Source of the DNA: Granulicella sp. | GTDB lineage: Bacteria > Acidobacteriota > Terriglobia > Terriglobales > Acidobacteriaceae | Assembly: GCA_027450185.1 (NCBI GenBank) | Contig: DAIDKF010000019.1 | Coordinates: forward strand, 1-40,019 | Length of the DNA: 40,019 nucleotides | Direction: 5' to 3' | Shown: one piece after another, positions 33,979 through 40,019 of the stretch | Layout of the letters: each line of letters begins with the position of its first letter | Position numbering within the stretch: the first letter of the stretch is position 1 | The notes under the pieces: generated by a model | The model's input: the letters and a program-made list of their open reading frames with translations, nothing else | Database searches by the model: none | Told to the model about the DNA's origin: nothing | Made by a program: the position numbers and the translations under genes

Positions 33979-35199
33979 ATGATCGCCACTGCCACCGAAA
34001 CCGCCGCCCTCCCCAAGCTCACCAATGAGGAGATCGCCCGTTACTCCCGTCACCTCATCCTGCCCGAAGTCGGCATGGAAGGCCAACAGAAGCTCAAGGC
34101 CGCCAAGGTCCTCTGCGTCGGCACCGGCGGCCTCGGCGCGCCGTTGGCCATGTACCTCGCCGCCGCCGGCGTCGGCACCCTCGGCCTGGTCGACTTCGAC
34201 GTCGTCGACGAATCCAACCTCCAGCGCCAGATCATCCACTCCCAGTCCACCGTCGGCAAGCTCAAAGTCGACTCCGCCGAGACCATGCTCAACGGCCTCA
34301 ACAGGAACATCAAAGTCGTCAAGCACAACACCATGCTCACCAGCGCCAACGCGCTCGACATCTTCAAGGACTACGACGTCATCGCCGACGGCACCGACAA
34401 CTTCCAAACCCGATACCTGGTCAACGACGCCTGCGTCCTCACCGGCAAGCCCAACGCCTACGGCAGCATCTTCCGATTCGAAGGCCAGGCTAGCGTCTTC
34501 GCCACCGAAGCCGGCCCCTGCTACCGTTGCCTCTACCCCGAACCACCCCCGCCGGGCCTGGTTCCCTCCTGCGCCGAAGGCGGCGTCCTCGGCATCCTCC
34601 CCGGCCTGGTCGGCATCATCCAGGCCACCGAAGTCATCAAGCTCATCCTGGGCATCGGCGAACCCCTCATCGGCCGCCTGCTCCTGGTCGACTCGCTCGG
34701 CATGAGCTTCCGCACCATGAAGCTGCGCAAGAATCCCGACTGCCCCATGTGCGGCACCCGCGAGATCAAGGAACTCATCGACTACGACCAGTTCTGCGGC
34801 ATCCCCAAGCCCACCGAACTCGGCCCGCTCGAAGTCAGTTCTCACGGCAAAACCGCCGACCTCCCCATCGTCGACGGCATCCCCCAGATGACCGTCGAGC
34901 AACTCAAAGCCCGCATCGACGCCGGCACCGCGCCCTTCATCCTCGACGTTCGCGAGGCCCACGAGTACCAGATCGTCGACATCGGCGCACCGCTGATCCC
35001 CGTCGGTGATCTCCCCAACCAGCTTCACCGCCTCACCTTCCCGAAGACCACCGAGATCGTCATCCATTGCAAATCCGGTGCCCGTTCCCAGCGCGCGGCT
35101 CTCTTTCTCAAACAACAGGGTTTCACCAACGTCAGCAACCTGGCTGGTGGCATCCTCGCCTGGGCCGACCGCATCGACAAATCCCTGCCCAAGTACTAA
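33979..35199 (+). CDS. moeZ: MoeZ/MoeB-type adenylyltransferase with C-terminal rhodanese domain
   Basis: Activates the C-terminal glycine of the MoaD/ThiS/CysO-like carrier as acyl-adenylate and transfers sulfur to make the thiocarboxylate. 406 residues. The N-terminal E1-like domain has RYSRHLILPEVGMEGQQKLK, the nucleotide loop CVGTGGLGAP (GTGGLG 48-53), DGTDNFQTRYLVND, zinc cysteines C181/C184 and C255/C258 (CYRC, CPMC), and the catalytic-type Cys198 in PSCAEGGVLG. The rhodanese domain (about 300-406) has the active loop HCKSGARS with Cys364. A GGAAGGA box lies just before ATG 33979. It follows the carrier gene by 281 bases that contain its own promoter and a structured leader. Confidence 0.94.
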   Translation: MIATATETAALPKLTNEEIARYSRHLILPEVGMEGQQKLKAAKVLCVGTGGLGAPLAMYLAAAGVGTLGLVDFDVVDESNLQRQIIHSQSTVGKLKVDSAETMLNGLNRNIKVVKHNTMLTSANALDIFKDYDVIADGTDNFQTRYLVNDACVLTGKPNAYGSIFRFEGQASVFATEAGPCYRCLYPEPPPPGLVPSCAEGGVLGILPGLVGIIQATEVIKLILGIGEPLIGRLLLVDSLGMSFRTMKLRKNPDCPMCGTREIKELIDYDQFCGIPKPTELGPLEVSSHGKTADLPIVDGIPQMTVEQLKARIDAGTAPFILDVREAHEYQIVDIGAPLIPVGDLPNQLHRLTFPKTTEIVIHCKSGARSQRAALFLKQQGFTNVSNLAGGILAWADRIDKSLPKY

Positions 35200-35214
35200 C
35201 TCCGCACCAGAAAA

Positions 35215-35247
35215 ATACAGCGGCCCTCCTCTCGAGGGCCGCTGTAT
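35215..35247. terminator. strong bidirectional intrinsic terminator between moeZ and hom
   Basis: A 14-base perfect stem (35215-35228 with 35234-35247) with loop CTCTC. On the plus strand CTTCTTTT follows; on the minus strand the stem is followed by TTTTT-like bases, so both convergent genes can use it. It ends the sulfur-carrier group. Confidence 0.85.
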
Positions 35248-35295
35248 CTTCTTTTGCCTTTCTGGATGTCTTCCTGCAGCGATCTGCTGTCGCAC

Positions 35296-36597
35296 CTAAT
35301 CCGTCGCAGGATCGTTCGCCACAACGATCTCCAAACACAGCGGCGGCTCCACCATAAACGCCATCTCGGCCATCTCGGCAACAGCCTTCTCCAGCGTTGC
35401 GCTGCTACACGGCTCGGTCGTCACAACAAACGGCAACCGCCGCTCAGGATGCCCGCGATGCTGCAGCAGCGAGTCGATGTTAACCCCATACTTCGCCAGC
35501 GCCCCGGCAATGGCCGCCACAATCCCCGGCCTGTCCCCGACGACGAACCGCAGATAGTGCGGCGCCACCACATCGCCCACCACCTTCATCTTCTTCGCTG
35601 GCAGCCGCACCTGTACGCTCCTCTCGGCGATCGCCCGCACATCGCTCATCACCGCAACTGCCGTCGGATAGCCGCCCGCGCCGTGCCCGCTGAACACCAC
35701 ATCGCCGCCAAACCGTCCGCTGGTCACGACCATATTCTGTGTCCCGTGCGACCATGCAATCGGCGAGGTCGTCGGCACCAGCATCGGCCCCACGCTGGCA
35801 CTCACCACTCCATCCATCACCGCTGCCCGCGACACCTGCCGCACCGTGCACCCCAACTCTTTGGCATACGCAAAATCGATGGCCGAGATCGCAGCAATCG
35901 TCTGTGTCGGTACCTGCTCCGGGTCAATCTCCGCATGCAGCGCCAACCGCGCGAGCACGCACAACTTGGCCCGCGCATCCCACCCATCCACATCGGCCGA
36001 AGGATCAGCCTCCGCATAGCCTTTGCGCTGCGCCTCGGCCAGCACCGCCCCGTACTCCGCACCGCTCTCCATCGAACTCAGGATGAAGTTGCACGTCCCA
36101 TTCACAATCCCGATGATCCGCGTAATCCGCTCGCCGCTCAGCCCCTGCGCAATCCCCGGGATCACCGGCACGCCGCCCGCCACCGCCGCGCCATACAGCA
36201 ACTGCACGCCCTTCTCTGCAGCCAGCTCGAACAACTCCGCCCCGCGATACGCAATCAACTGCTTATTCGCGGTCACCACATGCTTACCCGCGCTCAACGC
36301 CGCACGCAGCCAACTCTCCGCCGGGTCGAGCCCGCCCATCAACTCGACCACTACGTCCACATCTTTCGACTCCAGCACGTCCTCCACGCGCTCGGTCCAC
36401 ACCGCATCGCTGGCCACAAACTTCGCCTGCACATGCGCTCGCTTCCGCTCCACGCCACGATTGAACACATGTGTAATCCGCACGTCCGCATTCCCAGAGG
36501 CCGCCAGCACCTCCGCAAACGCACCTCCGACCGTCCCAAATCCCAGCAACCCAACGCGCAACAGATTTCTCCTTCGTTCGTCCGTCTTCAAATCCAT
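35296..36597 (-). CDS. hom: homoserine dehydrogenase with C-terminal ACT domain
   Basis: Reduces aspartate semialdehyde to homoserine for threonine and methionine. 433 residues from ATG 36597. LLRVGLLGFGTVGGAFAEVL is the Rossmann start, VVELMGGLDPAESWLRAALS and GKHVVTANKQLIAYRG are conserved. The catalytic region is GGVPVIPGIAQGLSGERITR, IIGIVNGTCNFIL and EADPSADVDGWDARAKLCVL. The ACT domain (HYLRFVVGDRPGIVAAIAGA) at about 350-420 suggests feedback control by an amino acid. The frame is open upstream to 36645, but that would overlap the deaminase gene; ATG 36597 gives MDLKTDERRRN and avoids this. It follows the deaminase by 14 bases on the same strand, so the two may be co-transcribed although their pathways differ. 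Confidence 0.95.
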   Translation of the reverse strand: MDLKTDERRRNLLRVGLLGFGTVGGAFAEVLAASGNADVRITHVFNRGVERKRAHVQAKFVASDAVWTERVEDVLESKDVDVVVELMGGLDPAESWLRAALSAGKHVVTANKQLIAYRGAELFELAAEKGVQLLYGAAVAGGVPVIPGIAQGLSGERITRIIGIVNGTCNFILSSMESGAEYGAVLAEAQRKGYAEADPSADVDGWDARAKLCVLARLALHAEIDPEQVPTQTIAAISAIDFAYAKELGCTVRQVSRAAVMDGVVSASVGPMLVPTTSPIAWSHGTQNMVVTSGRFGGDVVFSGHGAGGYPTAVAVMSDVRAIAERSVQVRLPAKKMKVVGDVVAPHYLRFVVGDRPGIVAAIAGALAKYGVNIDSLLQHRGHPERRLPFVVTTEPCSSATLEKAVAEMAEMAFMVEPPLCLEIVVANDPATD

Positions 36598-36611
36598 CGA
36601 CCTGCCTGTCT

Positions 36612-37085
36612 CTAGTACACCACCTTTGCGGTCGCATCGCGCCACGCCGCAAAGCTCGTCCAGGCCTCATCCGGAAGCATCTGCACAATCGGAATCGTCC
36701 GATCGCTCATCGATTTCTTCATCTCCTCATACAGAAACGCATCGTCGAACCCCACCTTGGCCGCATCATCCGCCGAGTTCCCATAGTAGATCGCCCCGCA
36801 GCGCGCCCAGTAGATCGCCGCAAGGCACATCGGGCAAGGCTCACAACTCGTGTACACCTCGCAGCCCTCAAGTTGAAACGTCCCCAGCAACTGGCACGCC
36901 CTGCGAATCGCCGTTACCTCTGCATGCGCCGTTGGATCATTTGACGCGGTCACCAGATTCACACCCGTCGCAATCACCTTCCCATCTTTCACCACCACCG
37001 CGCCAAACGGACCACCACGTCCGCTGGCGACGTTCTCCGTCGCCAGCGCAATCGCCTCCTGCATGAACGCCGGACTTCCCTCCAT
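36612..37085 (-). CDS. guaD: guanine deaminase (cytidine-deaminase-like fold)
   Basis: Zinc enzyme that deaminates guanine to xanthine. 157 residues. The zinc/catalytic motif is TAHAEVTAI (His54, Glu56) with SCEPCPMCLAAIYWARCG (Cys84, Cys87). The C-terminal stretch YYGNSADDAAKVGFDDAFLY is characteristic of Bacillus-type GuaD rather than tRNA adenosine deaminase TadA. Context supports this: the divergent neighbour starts a purine ring degradation cluster. Divergent promoter space to allB is 90 bases. Confidence 0.88.
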   Translation of the reverse strand: MEGSPAFMQEAIALATENVASGRGGPFGAVVVKDGKVIATGVNLVTASNDPTAHAEVTAIRRACQLLGTFQLEGCEVYTSCEPCPMCLAAIYWARCGAIYYGNSADDAAKVGFDDAFLYEEMKKSMSDRTIPIVQMLPDEAWTSFAAWRDATAKVVY

Positions 37086-37175
37086 TGCGCCTCCGTCAAG
37101 ATCAGTGTCCAGAGCACAAGAGTCTTCTGCACCTTCTGCTCTCTACCCAAACTTCTCCCGATTCCCTATCTTCCA

Positions 37176-38651
37176 ATGTCTGTTTTTGCTCTAATCAGCA
37201 ATATGGTACATGCTCTCCGCTCCCGTCGCGTCATCACGCCCCACGGCGAACTGGACGCAGCAGTCCTCATCGACGCCGAGCACATCGCCGCCATCAAGCC
37301 TCCATCCGAACTCTCCGCCAGCATTCCCATCGAAGACCTCGGCTCACTCGCCCTCCTCCCCGGACTCATCGACGCCCACACCCACATCAACGAGCCCGGC
37401 CGCACCGACTGGGAAGGCTTCGCCACCGCCACCCGCGCCGCAGCCGCCGGCGGTTTCACCACCCTCATCGATATGCCGCTCAATTGTCTCCCCGAGACCA
37501 CCAACGTCGTGGCCCTCGAACTCAAGCGCGAGGCCGCAACCTCCGGTGGCCCCGACGGAGCATCACAATGCATGGTCGACTACGCATTCTGGGGCGGCTG
37601 CGTCGATGGCAATCAGCACGACCTCGAACCGCTCGCCCTCGCCGGTGTCGCCGGCTTCAAGAGCTTCCTCATCTATCCCGGCTGCGACGGCTTCACCGCC
37701 ATCGACCGCGTCCATCTCGAACGCGCCATCCCGCACATCGCGCGTACCGGCCTTCCGCTGCTCGTCCACGCCGAGCTTGAACCCTCCATCAGCGCCGCCG
37801 TCTCTCATCTCAACGCCACCGGGGCCGACTGGCGCAACTACTCCACCTGGCTCGCATCCCGCCCCGACGAAGCTGAACTCGATGCCATCGAACTCCTCCT
37901 CAATCTCTGCCGGGAGCACCGCTTCCGTCTCCACATCGTCCATCTCTCCACCGCCCACGCCCTGCCGCTGATCGCCGCCGCCAAACGCCAAGGTCTTCCC
38001 GTAACCGTCGAGACCTGCCCACACTTCCTCCACCTCACCGCCGAAACCATCCCCGACAATCCCAACGGCCCTACGCTCTGCAAATGCGCCCCCGCCATCC
38101 GCAGCGCCGACAACCGCGAGCAGCTCTGGCAGGCCCTACGCAACGGCCTCATCGACCTCATCGCCACCGACCACTCACCCTGCCCTCCGCACATGAAACG
38201 CCTGCACGACGAACACGCACAACCCGGCCAGGAACCGGGTCGCTTCGACCTCGCCTGGGGCGGAATCCCATCTCTCTCCACCGCCATCTCCGTCCTCTGG
38301 ACCGAGTGCACGCGCCGTGAGATCTCCCTCGCTCAACTCGCCCACTGGACCTCCGCCGCGCCCGCGCGCCTCGTTGGCCTCTCCACCCACATCGGCTCCA
38401 TCGAACCCGGCAAGCACGCCAACCTCGTCGCCTTCGACCCCGACGCCTGCTTCACCCTCACCCCGGAGATGCTCCACTACCGCCACAAGATCTCGCCCTA
38501 TCTCGGCGAAACCCTCCGCGGCCTCGTCCGCTCCACCTGGCTCCGCGGCCAGCGCGTCTTCTCCCGCGATGCCTCCGCCATCGGTGGCGTATTCCCCGTA
38601 GCAGCCCGCGGCCGCGAACACGCGCTATCCTGTTTCCTCACACCGGAGTAG
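37176..38651 (+). CDS. allB: allantoinase
   Basis: Opens the allantoin ring to allantoate. 491 residues from ATG 37176, or 482 from ATG 37203 (MVHALRSRRVITPHGEL), which is closer to the usual start; neither has a ribosome binding site and the leader is pyrimidine-rich. Amidohydrolase marks: GLIDAHTHINEPGRTDWEGF (metal His68, His70), GFKSFLIYPGCDGF with the carbamylated Lys, LLVHAE, LHIVHLSTAHALP and IATDHSPCPPHMK with the catalytic Asp. Dihydropyrimidinase and dihydroorotase are the alternatives, but the following uraD, uraH and urate oxidase genes fix it as allantoinase. First gene of the plus-strand purine-degradation group. Confidence 0.93.
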   Translation: MSVFALISNMVHALRSRRVITPHGELDAAVLIDAEHIAAIKPPSELSASIPIEDLGSLALLPGLIDAHTHINEPGRTDWEGFATATRAAAAGGFTTLIDMPLNCLPETTNVVALELKREAATSGGPDGASQCMVDYAFWGGCVDGNQHDLEPLALAGVAGFKSFLIYPGCDGFTAIDRVHLERAIPHIARTGLPLLVHAELEPSISAAVSHLNATGADWRNYSTWLASRPDEAELDAIELLLNLCREHRFRLHIVHLSTAHALPLIAAAKRQGLPVTVETCPHFLHLTAETIPDNPNGPTLCKCAPAIRSADNREQLWQALRNGLIDLIATDHSPCPPHMKRLHDEHAQPGQEPGRFDLAWGGIPSLSTAISVLWTECTRREISLAQLAHWTSAAPARLVGLSTHIGSIEPGKHANLVAFDPDACFTLTPEMLHYRHKISPYLGETLRGLVRSTWLRGQRVFSRDASAIGGVFPVAARGREHALSCFLTPE

Positions 38652-38663
38652 ATACTCCTCACG

Positions 38664-39191
38664 ATGACCGCGGCGCAGTCACCTAATCCGACCCTCGCCA
38701 GATGGAACGAGCTGGACGCGCTCTCCGCCGTCAGGGCCATCCTCCCGTGCAACGGCTCCCATGCTTGGGCCACCCAACTCACCGCACTCCGCCCCTTCTC
38801 AACTTCCTTCGACCTCACCTGTACCGCCGACATCGTCTGGCGAGCGCTCCCCGCATCCGACTGGCAGCAGGCCTTCGACTCACATCCCCGCATCGGCGAG
38901 CTCCACGCCAGGGCGGCCACCGCAGCCAGCCGTGCCTTCTCCATCGCAGAACAATCCACCGCCCAACTTACCGCCGACACTCAAGCCGCGCTGGCCGCCG
39001 CCAACCGTGCCTACGAAGAAAAGTTCGGCCGCATCTTCATCGTCTGCGCCACCGGCAAAACCGCTGCTGAAATGCTCTCCATCCTGCGCATCCGCCTCAC
39101 CAACGATCCGCACACCGAACTCCTCGAAGCCGCCGAGCAGCAGCGCCAGATCACCCAACTCCGCCTCAGAAAGTGGCTCGCAGAGCCATAA
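38664..39191 (+). CDS. uraD: 2-oxo-4-hydroxy-4-carboxy-5-ureidoimidazoline (OHCU) decarboxylase
   Basis: Decarboxylates OHCU to S-allantoin, the last step of uricolysis. 175 residues. FDSHPRIGELHAR holds the catalytic His; AAANRAYEEKFGRIFIVCAT is the conserved core helix, and EMLSILRIRLTNDPHTEL is the usual C-terminal arm. ATG 38664 comes 12 bases after the allB stop, so co-transcription is likely. Confidence 0.95.
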   Translation: MTAAQSPNPTLARWNELDALSAVRAILPCNGSHAWATQLTALRPFSTSFDLTCTADIVWRALPASDWQQAFDSHPRIGELHARAATAASRAFSIAEQSTAQLTADTQAALAAANRAYEEKFGRIFIVCATGKTAAEMLSILRIRLTNDPHTELLEAAEQQRQITQLRLRKWLAEP

Positions 39192-39198
39192 TCTTTCT

Positions 39199-39232
39199 CT
39201 ACGCTCTACCCACTATCCTCTACACTCTGCCT
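39199..39232 (+). repeat. CTCTACN heptad array immediately before uraH
   Basis: Second near-copy of the array at 28512-28545 (31 of 34 bases equal), again made of 7-mers such as CTCTACG, CTCTACC, CACTATC, CTCTACA and CTCTGCC. It ends one base before the uraH ATG at 39234 and occupies the whole uraD-uraH gap. TACACT within it (39221-39226) could act as a -10. Confidence 0.75.
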
Positions 39233-39233
39233 T

Positions 39234-39569
39234 ATGGGCCTCTCCACTCACATCCTCGACATCGCCATCGGCCGCCCCGCAGCCAACGTCTCGCTGACGC
39301 TCTCGCTGCTTGATCGCGGAACATGGCATCCCATTGGCAGTGACCACACCGACGCCGACGGCCGCTGCAAGACCCTCCTCGGCGACCACGCACTCCACGC
39401 CGCCACCTACAAGATCCACTTCCATACCGCAGACTACTTCCACCACCTGAACGTCGCCAGCCTCTACCCGTTCGTCGAGATCGTCTTCACCGTCACTGAC
39501 CCTGCCGAGCACTATCACATCCCCCTGCTGCTCACCGCCAATGGCTACACCACCTACAGAGGAAGCTGA
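39234..39569 (+). CDS. uraH: 5-hydroxyisourate hydrolase (transthyretin-like)
   Basis: Hydrolyses 5-hydroxyisourate to OHCU, the middle step of uricolysis. 111 residues. LSTHILDIAIGRPAANVSL is the N-terminal signature with its active-site His6. LLGDHALHAATYKIHFHTAD and FVEIVFTVTDPAEHYHIPLL follow. The protein ends in the diagnostic YRGS. ATG 39234 lacks a ribosome binding site and directly follows the heptad array. The urate oxidase gene starts two bases after its stop. Confidence 0.97.
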   Translation: MGLSTHILDIAIGRPAANVSLTLSLLDRGTWHPIGSDHTDADGRCKTLLGDHALHAATYKIHFHTADYFHHLNVASLYPFVEIVFTVTDPAEHYHIPLLLTANGYTTYRGS

Positions 39570-39571
39570 CC

Positions 39572-40019
39572 ATGCCTGCAAAACTTCGCTCCAACCGCTA
39601 CGGAAAATCGCGCGTCCGCCTCATGCGTCTCACCAAACACGCAGCCCAGGGCGGTCATGACGCCTACCACGACATCGACGAGTGGACCATCCAGATTCTC
39701 CTCACCGGCGACTTCGAATCCGCACACACACTAGGCGACAACTCCAAAATCCTCCCCACCGACACCATGAAGAACACCGTCTACTTCGTCGCGCGCGAGT
39801 CCAAAGCCGATAGCATGGAGGAATACGCTCAGGAGCTCATCGACTACATTCTCTCCCGCAACTCCCAGGTCACCTCCGCCGAGGTCACCATCGAATCCAC
39901 GCTATGGAAACGTCTCCACATCGACGGCAAGCCATTTCCCACCGCCTTCATGCGTGGCTCCGACGAGCGCCAGACCGCCGTCGTCTCCCGCTCCCAGCAA
40001 GGCCCCTTCTCCATCACCT
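39572..40019 (+). CDS. urate oxidase (cofactor-free uricase), N-terminal part
   Basis: Oxidises urate to 5-hydroxyisourate. The frame from ATG 39572 runs off the window after about 149 codons, roughly half of a 290-300 residue enzyme. RYGKSRVRLMRL carries the catalytic Lys12; NSKILPTDTMKNTVYFVA has the Thr63-Asp64 active-site motif, and TVYFVARESKADSMEEYAQ is typical. GAGGAAG lies eight bases before the ATG. With uraH, uraD and allB it completes urate to allantoate. The gene order is the reverse of the pathway order. Confidence 0.95.
   Translation, partial: MPAKLRSNRYGKSRVRLMRLTKHAAQGGHDAYHDIDEWTIQILLTGDFESAHTLGDNSKILPTDTMKNTVYFVARESKADSMEEYAQELIDYILSRNSQVTSAEVTIESTLWKRLHIDGKPFPTAFMRGSDERQTAVVSRSQQGPFSIT

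Noticed and set aside
33907-35295. A 462-codon open frame on the minus strand opposite moeZ
   Set aside because: It mirrors the C-ending codon bias of moeZ: the product is a monotonous Gly/Ala/Asp/Val sequence with no motif, while the plus strand encodes a clear MoeZ. Similar long mirror frames opposite hom, hemH, pgsA and gdhA were rejected for the same reason.
36598-36645. Upstream extension of hom to 36645
   Set aside because: It would overlap the deaminase gene by 34 bases, and the added residues match nothing in the family.

Overview
This is a GC-rich chromosomal window that holds mostly housekeeping and catabolic genes, with one tRNA gene and no complete insertion sequence, prophage or CRISPR array. 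Gene content and style suggest an acidobacterium of the Terriglobales type (Edaphobacter, Granulicella or Terriglobus): an mraZ-rsmH cell-division locus start, soil-type glycoside hydrolases, pyrimidine-rich leaders with heptad repeats, and third-position C bias. That assignment comes from recalled family and genome style, not from a search. The window is cut inside genes at both ends (rsmH at the left, urate oxidase at the right).

Left part (1-8.5 kb): the minus-strand start of the cell-wall/division cluster (mraZ, rsmH) with three CCAC/GTGG boxes at 10-bp spacing upstream of mraZ; a DUF2127 membrane protein; trpE; then on the plus strand gdhA with a clear promoter and a nested palindromic operator, and pgsA. 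A stand-alone GvpL/GvpF-type gas-vesicle-family protein and a membrane-anchored TPR protein follow.

Middle part (8.5-23 kb): two exported deoxyhexose-releasing glycosidases, GH78 alpha-L-rhamnosidase and GH29 alpha-L-fucosidase. They flank a minus-strand block of tex, thiM, a CcdC-like membrane protein, and a formate module made of a NuoG-like formate dehydrogenase, a DUF1641 protein and an OFA-family MFS transporter. Between the fucosidase and a tRNA-Ser(GCT) lies a disturbed stretch with an inverted repeat that can fold as a three-way junction, a small orphan reading frame and a 14-bp tandem duplication.

Right part (23.5-40 kb): an APC permease that resembles polyamine uptake transporters, pyrophosphatase, hemE-hemH, rsmD, a site-2-protease-like membrane protein whose metal-binding histidines are gone, rsmI, and an unrecognised small protein. 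Next comes the most interesting locus, a plus-strand sulfur-carrier cysteine pathway: cysteine synthase (CysM-like), JAMM peptidase, universal stress protein, MoaD/ThiS/CysO-like carrier and MoeZ-type adenylyltransferase-rhodanese. The carrier's diglycine is not C-terminal but is followed by eight residues, CTLTGCCR, so the neighbouring JAMM peptidase is a good candidate for unmasking it. The moeZ leader can fold into a four-way-junction RNA that I do not recognise. After a strong bidirectional terminator come hom and a purine-degradation cluster (guanine deaminase, allantoinase, OHCU decarboxylase, HIU hydrolase, urate oxidase). The pyrimidine-rich heptad arrays occur directly ahead of pgsA and uraH and just upstream of the M50-like gene.
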